NCBI GenBank assembly: GCA_965222425.1
Contig: CBDCTW010000017.1
Coordinates: 248,001 to 312,000 of the forward strand
Direction: 5' to 3'
Length of the DNA: 64,000 bases
Source of the DNA: CBDCNP01 sp965222425
GTDB lineage: Bacteria > Acidobacteriota > Vicinamibacteria > Marinacidobacterales > DATDRI01
Positions within the stretch are counted from its first letter, which is position 1, and each line of letters begins with the position of its first letter. Position numbers and translations under genes: made by a program. Of this stretch, positions 35,801-43,639 are shown piece by piece. The notes beneath the pieces were generated by a model, which saw nothing but the letters and a program-made list of their open reading frames with translations, made no database searches and was not told the DNA's origin.

Positions 35801-38704
35801 GTGGTTGGCAAAACGCTCGGCCGCTACAAGATCCTGGAAAAGCTCGGCAGCGGAGGGATGGGAGAAGTCTTCGTTGCCCAAGACACCAAGCTCGCTTGCA
35901 AAGTAGCCCTCAAAATACTCCCCCCGGACGTCGCCGATTCACCCGCTCGCCGCGAGCGTTTCGAGCGTGAAGCACGAGCCGTAGCGGCTCTCTCTCATCC
36001 CAATGTCCTTGCCATTCATGATTTTGGTGAGGATCAAGGCGTCATCTTCGCGGTGACGGAGCTCTTGGAAGGTAAGACGCTGCGTGAGCGACTCGCCGAG
36101 GGCACGATGTCACCGGTCGAAGCGGTCGGGTATGCACGGCAAATCGCGGATGGGCTGGCTGCGGCTCACGCGCGCGGCATCGTGCATCGTGACCTGAAGC
36201 CAGAAAGTCTCTTCATCACCAAGAACGGCAAGATAAAGGTTCTCGACTTCGGGCTCGCCAAACAAGCCGGAGAAGGAGGAGGGGAAGAAGCGGCGACGAA
36301 GACTCGCGCCACCGAGCCGGGGACGATCATGGGCACCGTGGGGTACATGTCTCCGGAGCAAGTGCGAGGCCAATCGGCCGACCAGCGATCCGATGTGTTC
36401 TCCTTCGGCGCGATCCTCTATGAGATGCTGACCGGCGAAAGGGCCTTCGATGGTGAGTCCGCCGGCGTCGTCATGTCTGCGATCCTCAAGGAGGATCCGT
36501 CCCCGCTCTTGAAGAAGAAGCCCAACCTCCCCTCGAGCCTCGAACAGATTGTCGATTGGTGCCTGAAGAAGAATCCCGACGAACGCCTTCAGACCGCGGT
36601 CGACGTCGGTAACGCGATCGACGCGCTGTCGGAGGAAACAACGACCGAGCACCCCGCGGTCAAGGACGATGAGCCTCCGAAGAAGAAAGGGCGCTGGAAG
36701 ATCTTCTTGGCGTTCTTGATTGTTTTCGTCCCGGCGGTGGGAGCGATTTGGTTTCTCCAGGCCACGAGCAAGTTGCGATGGGCAAGAGAGCAGATACCAC
36801 GAATCATGGAGCTTGCCGAGCAAGACAGGTTGTTCCCCGCCTTTAAACTTGCCCGGCAAGCAGAAGAGCACTTACCTGAAGATCTATCCCTCGCAAGATT
36901 CTTCCAGGATTTCACGCGTGCCATTTCCGTCGAGACCACTCCTCCCGACGCAGATGTGTACATCGGAGAGTATCGGACTCCCGAGAGCGATTGGATGTAC
37001 GTTGGCAAGACCCCAATCGATCGAGTCAGAGTGCCGCGAGGTGTCTTGGAATACAAGTTGCTCAAAGAAGGATTTGCTACGGCGCGTGGTGCCGTGCACC
37101 ACTGGTTTGGAAACAAACTAAGCGTTTCCTTGGACGAGAAATCGACTCTTCCTGCTGGAATGGTTCGAGCCGGGGGTGACGGTGAGCTTTTAATTAATGG
37201 TCTAGAGCACCTCGATCCCGGCCCACTGGATGACTATTTCATCGACAAGTACGAGGTCACAAACAGAGAGTTCAAGAAATTTGTCGATGCCGGCGGATAC
37301 AAGAAGCGTGAATATTGGAAGCACGAATTCACCAAGGATGGGGCCGGGTTGTCATGGGACAAAGCGATGGCCCAGTTCGTGGACGCAACCGGACGGCCTG
37401 GGCCGGCCACCTGGGAGGCTGGGGACTACCCAGAGGGTGAGGATGATTATCCGGTGGGCGGTGTGAGCTGGTACGAGGCCGTGGCCTATGCGGAGTACGC
37501 CGGAAAGAGTCTGCCAACCATCTTTCATTGGAACAAGGCCGCGTCGACATGGGTGAGCGGAAAGCTCGTTCCCCTTAGCAATTTCGGCTCCGGACCCACC
37601 GCGGCTGGCAGTCATCAGGGAATGAGTGCTTACGGCACGTACGATATGGCAGGGAACGTTCGGGAATGGTGCCTGAATGAAGATAATCGAGGCGGGAGAT
37701 TCATACTAGGGGGTGGCTGGAACGACGCCTTTTATGCTTTTACCGATGCGTACGCCCAGGATCCAATGGATCGCTCTCCCGTGAATGGATTTCGGTGCGT
37801 GAAGACCATTGGCGCTCCACAAGATCTACCGACCCTTTCGGCGCGTGTAGAAGTTCCCTATCGTGACTACCGCCAGGAAAAGCCGGTTTCCGATGAGATC
37901 TTCACCGTCTACAAGCGTCTCTACGCCTACGATAGCACGGACCTCAATGCTGAGATCGAATTCGAGGACGAGAGCGCCGAAGATTGGGTGAAGCAGAAGG
38001 TAGTGTTCGATGCAGCGTACGGTGGTGAGCGGATGTTTGCCTATCTCTTCCTTCCGAAGACTGCACCCTCGCCCTATCAGGTAGTCGTCTTCTTTCCAGG
38101 CTCGGGAGCTATTCACAGCAGATCTAGCAAAGATCTTACCCTAGGTCGGTGGCAGAACTTCATTATCAAGAGCGGCCGGGCGGTAATGTGGCCGATTTAC
38201 AAGAGCACGTTTGAGCGAGGGGACGGTTTAGATTTCGATTATCCAGACGAAAGTAATTTGTTCAAAGATCACGTGATCATGTGGGCGAAGGACCTGGGTC
38301 GATCGATTGACTATCTCGAAACCCGTGACGATATCGATGCCGACAAACTAGCTTTTTTCGGGGATAGTTGGGGGGGCTACTTAGGGGCAGTCATGCTTGC
38401 CGTGGAAGAACGCTTCGATGCCGGTGTGCTATTCGTAGGGGGATTCGTCTTTCAGAGGGCCCAGCCCGAGGTCGACCAAATAAACTTCGTTCCGCGCATT
38501 ACCCTGCCAGTGTTAATGCTTAACGGACGTTATGACTTTTTCTTTCCCGTGGAGACCGCTCAGAAGCCATTCTTCGACCTACTCGGTACCCCACCTGAGC
38601 ACAAGCGGCTCTACATCTCTGAAGGGGGACACGATGTGCCCCGCACCGAGCTCATCAAAGAAACCCTCAACTGGCTCGACCGCTACTTGGGCCCGGTGAG
38701 CTAG
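35801..38704 (+). CDS. Ser/Thr protein kinase - PEGA - formylglycine-enzyme-like - alpha/beta hydrolase fusion
   Basis: The 967-residue product from the GTG at 35801 (GGGAGG upstream) has a cytoplasmic kinase domain (about residues 8-275; LGSGGMGEVF loop, ALKIL lysine, DFGLAK). One membrane helix follows (about 312-330), then a PEGA-like repeat (about 380-440), a SUMF1/FGE-sulfatase fold (about 450-670; GGVSWYEAVAYAEYAGKSLP, GNVREWC) and a C-terminal hydrolase with GDSWGG and a final GGHDVP histidine. The catalytic loop reads HRDLKPES, so the Mg-binding asparagine (position 136) is serine, which should weaken kinase activity. The outer domains probably face the periplasm. Such mosaics are typical of Acidobacteriota. 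Confidence 0.9.
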   Translation: MVGKTLGRYKILEKLGSGGMGEVFVAQDTKLACKVALKILPPDVADSPARRERFEREARAVAALSHPNVLAIHDFGEDQGVIFAVTELLEGKTLRERLAEGTMSPVEAVGYARQIADGLAAAHARGIVHRDLKPESLFITKNGKIKVLDFGLAKQAGEGGGEEAATKTRATEPGTIMGTVGYMSPEQVRGQSADQRSDVFSFGAILYEMLTGERAFDGESAGVVMSAILKEDPSPLLKKKPNLPSSLEQIVDWCLKKNPDERLQTAVDVGNAIDALSEETTTEHPAVKDDEPPKKKGRWKIFLAFLIVFVPAVGAIWFLQATSKLRWAREQIPRIMELAEQDRLFPAFKLARQAEEHLPEDLSLARFFQDFTRAISVETTPPDADVYIGEYRTPESDWMYVGKTPIDRVRVPRGVLEYKLLKEGFATARGAVHHWFGNKLSVSLDEKSTLPAGMVRAGGDGELLINGLEHLDPGPLDDYFIDKYEVTNREFKKFVDAGGYKKREYWKHEFTKDGAGLSWDKAMAQFVDATGRPGPATWEAGDYPEGEDDYPVGGVSWYEAVAYAEYAGKSLPTIFHWNKAASTWVSGKLVPLSNFGSGPTAAGSHQGMSAYGTYDMAGNVREWCLNEDNRGGRFILGGGWNDAFYAFTDAYAQDPMDRSPVNGFRCVKTIGAPQDLPTLSARVEVPYRDYRQEKPVSDEIFTVYKRLYAYDSTDLNAEIEFEDESAEDWVKQKVVFDAAYGGERMFAYLFLPKTAPSPYQVVVFFPGSGAIHSRSSKDLTLGRWQNFIIKSGRAVMWPIYKSTFERGDGLDFDYPDESNLFKDHVIMWAKDLGRSIDYLETRDDIDADKLAFFGDSWGGYLGAVMLAVEERFDAGVLFVGGFVFQRAQPEVDQINFVPRITLPVLMLNGRYDFFFPVETAQKPFFDLLGTPPEHKRLYISEGGHDVPRTELIKETLNWLDRYLGPVS

Positions 38705-38799
38705 GTGACGAGACAGAGGGAAAAAAGATCGAAAAAAGACTTGACAGGTTTCGCGCAACAATTTAGGGAAGCGATGGACCATTAACGTAAATACCTTCG

Positions 38800-39470
38800 G
38801 GGTCTACGCGGATTCGTGTGGGTTGAAGACGGCATTTCTGGGTAATAGCGGAAGGAATGCCGCCACGATCTTCAGCTTGAGATATTCCTCGTCGCGATAG
38901 CCGTAGGCGCGTCGTTGCAGCACACGGATTTTGTTGTTGACCCCTTCAACTAGGAGGCGCAGACGTTCCATCTCGGCCACCGCCTTGTCCGGCATATCCC
39001 GGCACAGCTTGCCCACATGCGTCGCAAAACGCTAGGTGTAGCGCGAGTTGTTCGCCAGCCAGTCCAGGTGTTCTACATGCAAACCGCCGCACCCAGGACA
39101 GTTGACGCGCCAACGCTCGTATTCCAGAGAGATCCGCCAGCCTGCCAACGACAGGTCGCGGACCCGGCACATTTGCTTGTCATAGCGCCCCCGGCACCGT
39201 TGCCCACAGTAAGAGCAAACAGCTGTTTTTTTCGCCTCTTGAGCTGGATGACGCGGGCGTATCGGTCATCGAATACACCCTTCAATCCGGCACCAGCCAC
39301 GAAACCTGGCAGCGCAAACAGCGAGCGGATCGACTGGGAATTTTTCACTCGGTTAGCCTATCCGAAAAATGGACCACTTTTCAGCACCTGATGAAGTCTG
39401 GATATTTTTTCCACACAATGAGTTACACTGTTTTCCGTCAGGACTTACCCACACGAATCCGCGTAGACCC
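38800..39470 (-). mobile_element. Internally deleted ISL3-family element (671 bp) with perfect 24-bp inverted repeats and 8-bp target duplication
   Basis: The terminal repeats at 38800-38823 (GGGTCTACGCGGATTCG...) and 39447-39470 are exact reverse complements. TACCTTCG is duplicated at 38792-38799 and 39471-39478. Eight-base duplications are characteristic of ISL3. The element is about half the usual length. Because both ends are perfect it could still be moved by a transposase supplied in trans. Confidence 0.93.
38807..39360 (-). pseudogene. ISL3 transposase remnant
   Basis: An N-terminal zinc-finger part (CSYCGQRCRGRYDKQM, VNCPGCGG) is joined, after SRYT, a TAG and RFATHVGKLCRDMP, directly to the C-terminal segment (VEGVNNKIRVLQRRAYGYRD). 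The whole DDE core between them is missing. A seven-A run near 39226 also shifts the frame of the first part. Confidence 0.85.
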
Positions 39471-39494
39471 TACCTTCGTAAAGCGCATAGACGC

Positions 39495-39562
39495 CCTCTC
39501 ACATCCTCTCACATCCTCTCACATCCTCTCACATCCTCTCACATCCTCTCTCATCCTCTCTC
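39495..39562. repeat. 10-bp tandem repeat (about six units of ACATCCTCTC)
   Basis: Five exact units ACATCCTCTC run from 39501 to 39550, followed by a variant TCATCCTCTC. A partial unit precedes them. The array lies upstream of the HNH gene. Unit-number changes by slippage would alter the distance between any promoter and that gene. Confidence 0.9.
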
Positions 39563-39682
39563 AACGATTTCAGCATTTTCTTCATTTCAGTCCATTTACT
39601 TTCGTCTGGCGGCGGCTAAGGACCAAGAAAAACACGTTGCTATGATTGAAGAAGCAAGACTAGAAGTGAGGGAGCGACAATC

Positions 39683-40666
39683 ATGATTGAAAAACTGAAG
39701 ACGTACTTCGAGAGGCTGGAAGGTCTTACGACTGAAGAGCTCGATCATTCTGTGGAGAAGCTGGTACGCGCCGAGAAGCGAAACGTGGCACTCGTTATCG
39801 CTCATATCGCAGAAATGTCGAGGAGAAAGGGCCATCTCGAGCGCGGCTACAAGAATCTCTTCGATTACTGCGTAAGACGACTTGGCCTGAACGAAGGCTC
39901 GGTCGCCCGGCGGCTTCAGGTGGCCAATGTGTCGAGACGTTTTCCCCAGATCCTCATTGCGTTGGTCGAAAACCGGATAAGCCTCACCGTTGCCGGACTG
40001 CTCGCACCCCATCTTCACGAGGAAAACGTCGAGAGGCTTCTCTCGGATTGTGCCGGAATGACGAAGCGCGAGGCCGAGGAGTACCTCGTCGCGCTCCGTC
40101 CAAAGCCCGTCTATGCTCCCTCGATTCGGAAGGCACCTTCTTTGACGGCGTCACCCCAACCGTCTCTCCCTCAAGCGGCGACGCCACGACTCGTTCCGCG
40201 GGTCTCACCAAGTATCCTCGAGCCGGCAAGGCCAGAGGTGTTCAATTTTCGCTTTGCGGCCGACCGGGAGTTTAAGGAGAAGTTCGAGCGTCTGGCGGAG
40301 GTTCTCGGGGTCGAGAACCCTCTCCAACAGATGGCCGAGATCATGGACCGGGCTATCGACATCGCGCTCGACAAGAAAGACCTGAAGCGAAAGCGTGCAC
40401 GGCGTCTACTGCGGAAGTCGAGAGGCATCTACAAATCTTGCCCGGGCAAGATTCCTGCAGAGTCGCGTTACATTCCTTCACACGTCCGCGAATTAGTGCA
40501 CGAGAGGGCGGGTTATCAATGTGAATTCCGGGGGCGGGACGGGACTCGTTGCCGCGCGCGGACGGGGCTTCAGATCGAGCACCTGCGGGCCTTTGCGTTG
40601 CGGGGAAGCCACGATGAGAAGAACTTATGCCTTCACTGCAGGCCGCACAATCGTTTAACGGAGTAG
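39683..40666 (+). CDS. HNH endonuclease family protein, slightly truncated by a nonsense codon
   Basis: The 327-residue protein has an alpha-helical N-terminal region (about 1-140), a linker rich in Pro/Ser/Ala (about 140-185) and a C-terminal HNH domain (CEFRGRDGTRC, LQIEHLRAFALRGSHDEKN, HCRPHNRLTE). Similar proteins occur in multiple copies in Acidobacteriota and some Deltaproteobacteria. After the TAG at 40664 the same frame continues RTFGVAFVQQKI, which resembles the usual C-terminal FG..F motif. The last 13 or so residues may thus have been lost by a C-to-T change. The HNH core is complete. Confidence 0.85.
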   Translation: MIEKLKTYFERLEGLTTEELDHSVEKLVRAEKRNVALVIAHIAEMSRRKGHLERGYKNLFDYCVRRLGLNEGSVARRLQVANVSRRFPQILIALVENRISLTVAGLLAPHLHEENVERLLSDCAGMTKREAEEYLVALRPKPVYAPSIRKAPSLTASPQPSLPQAATPRLVPRVSPSILEPARPEVFNFRFAADREFKEKFERLAEVLGVENPLQQMAEIMDRAIDIALDKKDLKRKRARRLLRKSRGIYKSCPGKIPAESRYIPSHVRELVHERAGYQCEFRGRDGTRCRARTGLQIEHLRAFALRGSHDEKNLCLHCRPHNRLTE

Positions 40667-40796
40667 CGGACGTTCGGCGTAGCGTTCGTGCAACAGAAGA
40701 TCGATGCTTCTCGACGACCGCCCTCGGCGCCGACTCATCGTAGCCAGGGCCCGGTGAGCTGAACCGCTTTAAGCGGAACCCGAACTTCAAGCTATG

Positions 40797-41118
40797 TGTA
40801 GGATGAAGCTGTTCGGTGGTCTTTTCGCAGTCGACGGCAGACGGGTGTCCGAGCCGGCGCACGATCAACCGGTTGTCGAGCGTAAATAACTTGAGCCGGA
40901 CGATGCACGATGTGTTCAGACTCGCTTCATCGAGCCTAACAATCGGCGTATCGCCCGGCCACGGCTGGTGAGCCCTTGTTGTAACCATTGCGAGAACGGA
41001 GTTTCCGCCCTCATTGAAGCTCGTCTTGCTGACAGCCAAGGCCGGCCTTCGGTTGGTCCCCGCTCCCCCCGACAAATGGGAAGGGGACGGCGACCACGTC
41101 CCAAGGTTCACAAATCAC
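40797..41118 (-). pseudogene. MazF/PemK-family toxin, frameshifted and lacking its normal end
   Basis: From a GTG at 41118, overlapping the antitoxin stop, the frame reads EPWDVVAVPFPFVGG. It then changes in a six-G run (complement of 41065-41070) to GTNRRPALAV and continues VRLKLFTLDNRLIVRRLG, a PemK-like ribonuclease fold. One extra G in the run accounts for the shift. Similarity ends near 40797 without a stop, so the 3' end also seems altered. A functional toxin is unlikely unless the G-run is a sequencing error. Confidence 0.78.
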
Positions 41119-41338
41119 GGAAAGCCTCGTCGTCCTCGGGTGTGTTCCATTCGTCCAATGTCTCGGAGAGTGCAGAGTGAAACGGTGCATCGAACGAGTC
41201 CAATCGGCGAATAGAAACGACCCTGTTGTCCAGCTCATACGCGATCAGGTCTCCGGGCTTCAGCCCCAAGCTCTCCCGGATCTTCTTGGGAAGAGTGACC
41301 TGCCCCTTTGATGACACTCTGCTGAGCTCCATTGCCAA
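41108..41338 (-). CDS. AbrB/MazE-type antitoxin
   Basis: The 76-residue protein has a swapped-hairpin AbrB fold (LSRVSSKGQVTLPKKIRESL, LKPGDLIAYEL) and an acidic C-terminal tail (DEWNTPEDDEAF) of the kind that wraps the toxin. It overlaps the toxin start by 11 bases, as in mazEF-type operons. The antitoxin appears intact while the toxin is broken. Confidence 0.87.
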   Translation of the reverse strand: MAMELSRVSSKGQVTLPKKIRESLGLKPGDLIAYELDNRVVSIRRLDSFDAPFHSALSETLDEWNTPEDDEAFRDL

Positions 41339-41421
41339 GGCCTCCGTTTTTTCCGTAATAGGTTTGTTACCCCGGGATGGGTCACGTGATCTACGACCCC
41401 GTTTTCTTTGCCGGCGGTCAG

Positions 41422-42768
41422 CTACTCTTCCGCGATGGCGTACAGATTCCGATGTCCCCGAAAATAAATCGTGTCGCCGACAACCGCCGGTGACGCATCG
41501 AACCGGTCATCCAAATCGTTGGTGGCTAACACCTCGAACTTGGGGCCGTGTCGGATGATCAAGGTCGTGCCCCCTCGGCCGGTGATGTAGACGCGGTCCT
41601 GGGCTCCGACCGGCGAGGCGTAGACGTTCATCACGTCCCCCAAACGTTGTGGACCGTAGTACGGCTTTCCAGACTTGGCGTTGAAGCAGGAAAGAATTCC
41701 CGAGTTGCTCTTGAAGAAATAGATCGCGTCTTTATAGAGGAGGGGTGACGGCACATAGGGCGTGTCCCTATCGTAAGTCCACACGATGGCCTTCGACCCA
41801 TCGATGTCGCCCTTGGCATCGGCAAGGCGTATGGCCAACAAGGCGCTGCCGCGGAAGCCACTCGTCGCGTACACCATGCCGTCCGCTGCGACCGGCGTCG
41901 GGATGGTGTTGACGGTCATCCCACTCGCCTCCCAGATGGCCTTGCCGGTGTCGAGGTCATAGCTTCGGATGTGGTTGGTCGCGCTGGTAATGACCTGGGC
42001 CTTGCCGTCGTGCCCGACGATCAGGGGTGAAGACCAAGATGTAGTCTCGTCGCGGTTCGTTCTCCAGACTTCTTTCCCGGTCATCTTGTCCAGGGCAACG
42101 GTGAACGATTGTCCTTCGTGATCCCAGTTCACCACCAGCTTGTCGCCGTGGAGCGCCGGCGAGCTGCCTTCACCGAAGCCTTGTAGTGTCTTCATTTCTC
42201 CGAGGTCGACTTCCCAAACGGGATTACCTTTCACATCGAAGCAGTAAAGTCCGTGCGAGCCGAAGTAGGCATAAACGTGCTCGCCGTCGGTGATCGCAGA
42301 CGCAGAGGCCCAGCTTCCGTCGGGATGGGTGCCTTCGTGAGGAATCTCTTCGCGGGCCGTTTTCTCCCAAAGGATGGAACCGTCCCGGCGGTCGATCGCC
42401 ATGACGACAAACTTTTGCATCGATGGAGTGATTTTTGGTCTTCTCCGGCTCCGGCCACCCTCTTGGGGCTCCAGCGCTGGTGCTGCAGCTTGCTCTTCGA
42501 CGGCTACGGCGGTCAGAACGAAGAGCCGATCTCCCCAAACGACGGGCGTTCCGTATCCCTTGCCGGGGATCTCGATCTTCCAGCGTACGTTCTTGGTTTC
42601 GCTCCACTCGATGGGTGGGTTGCCGTGCGGCGCGACGCCGGTAGCCTCGGGACCTCGCCACTGTCCCCAGTACTTTTCGGCGTCGGCTGGAGGCTCGGCC
42701 GCCCAGGCAACGAAAGAAGCGACACAGAGAACAACGAGTCCAACGCTGGCTAGTGCAAGTTTTTGCAT
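41422..42768 (-). CDS. Secreted PQQ-like beta-propeller protein
   Basis: From the ATG at 42768 a signal peptide (cleavage near AWA) precedes about 420 residues of PQQ/pyrrolo-quinoline repeats (YWGQWRGPEATGVAP, VWGDRLFVLTAV, AIDRRDGSILWEKT, SYDLDTGKAIWEAS). Such eight-bladed propellers resemble BamB but have no lipobox here. They may be periplasmic scaffolds. The C-terminal half is paralogous to the propeller part of the chimera at 31920-34404. It lies downstream of the M28/SSS remnant on the same strand. Confidence 0.87.
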   Translation of the reverse strand: MQKLALASVGLVVLCVASFVAWAAEPPADAEKYWGQWRGPEATGVAPHGNPPIEWSETKNVRWKIEIPGKGYGTPVVWGDRLFVLTAVAVEEQAAAPALEPQEGGRSRRRPKITPSMQKFVVMAIDRRDGSILWEKTAREEIPHEGTHPDGSWASASAITDGEHVYAYFGSHGLYCFDVKGNPVWEVDLGEMKTLQGFGEGSSPALHGDKLVVNWDHEGQSFTVALDKMTGKEVWRTNRDETTSWSSPLIVGHDGKAQVITSATNHIRSYDLDTGKAIWEASGMTVNTIPTPVAADGMVYATSGFRGSALLAIRLADAKGDIDGSKAIVWTYDRDTPYVPSPLLYKDAIYFFKSNSGILSCFNAKSGKPYYGPQRLGDVMNVYASPVGAQDRVYITGRGGTTLIIRHGPKFEVLATNDLDDRFDASPAVVGDTIYFRGHRNLYAIAEE

Positions 42769-42776
42769 CGAGGTTA

Positions 42777-43216
42777 GCCCTCTCGAGTTTGTTTGATAGT
42801 TTTCCACACAGCACCGAACTCGTCGTCAGCCCCCTCCGGCGGTTCGCTGAGCAGACTGACGACAATCGTTGCCAAGAATCTCGCCGCGAACCCGGGGATC
42901 ATCTCATAAAGATCGTAAAAGTATAGCTTCAAGGCTATCACCCAGATCACAGCAGTGAGAAATCCAGCCAACATCCCGGCGATGGCGCCGGCCCTGGTGG
43001 TCCTTTTCCAAAAGAGAGAGCAGAGGACGACGGGCGAGAAAGCGGAGCCGAGGCCAGACCACGCGAAGAGAGGACCACCCAGACCGCATGGATCCCGACC
43101 ATGTAGCCTATCCCCGTGAGCCCAAGGAGTAGCCACGCACTTTCACCGGTGGAGTTGGTGCTGAAGGCGATGACCGAGGAGGGAAGTTTCTTTTCCGCGA
43201 GGTAGTAGCCGGCGAC
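42777..43216 (-). pseudogene. Sodium:solute symporter (SSS) fragments: first helices joined to last helices
   Basis: The first part (AGYYLAEKKLPSSVIAFSTN, GESAWLLLGLTGIGYMVGIH) matches the N-terminal helices of SSS transporters. Near 43072 the homology jumps, in another frame, to the penultimate helices (FAWSGLGSAFSPVVLCSLFW) and the C-terminus (PEGADDEF). About 300 residues are missing. The deletion changes frame, so only a short fused peptide could be made. Confidence 0.85.
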
Positions 43217-43567
43217 GCTGCCTCCCAACCAGGTGAGGGAAAGCTCCTGCCGGGAAGGTGTGAGAAGCTCACCCGTTTCCTCGCCACGAATCCAGCGAGG
43301 CACTTTTACCGGTTGTAACGAGACGCGAAGGCCGTCGGCTCGCATTCTCGCCGCGGTCCATTCGACGGCCGCTTCGGCGCCGGCCGAGCCGCTGAGGCGC
43401 GGGCCGATACGGTCCGTAAGGTGCCGGAGAATGCCAATGCCCCGGGAATTGCTTCGGGCGGCTTTTAGGATCTGAGATGCCGCCTTCTCGAAGGATTCGT
43501 CGCTCTCGGCCTGACCGGAACAGGGCAACATCAAGAGGAGCGCAAGCGACAACGTTCTCAAGGCCAT
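43217..43567 (-). pseudogene. M28 family aminopeptidase, N-terminal fragment fused in frame to the symporter
   Basis: The ATG at 43567 starts a signal peptide (cleavage near GQA, residue 20), followed by the conserved LRHLTDRIGPRLSGSAGAEA of M28 peptidases. The frame proceeds to LTWLGGSV and then, without a stop, into symporter coding. The PA insert and the zinc-binding catalytic domain are absent. An in-frame deletion joined the two genes near 43216. Confidence 0.82.
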
Positions 43568-43639
43568 ACGAGGAGTCCTCCGTTCGGCGCAATATATACG
43601 CTCGCCCCGATTTCTCCCAGCGCGGTGTAGAATTCCTCC

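Noticed and set aside
38741..38769. TTGACA box upstream of the ISL3 element as a promoter
   Set aside because: The best -10 at proper spacing (TAGGGA) is poor and there is no clear downstream gene before the IS.
39495..39562. Possible CRISPR array
   Set aside because: The repeats are 10 bp and contiguous with no spacers, and no cas genes are nearby; it is a simple tandem repeat.
40353..41111. 252-residue minus-strand ORF as a gene
   Set aside because: Its first 16 residues are the wrong frame of the toxin start, residues from about 16 to 105 are the toxin, and the rest is antisense to the HNH gene.
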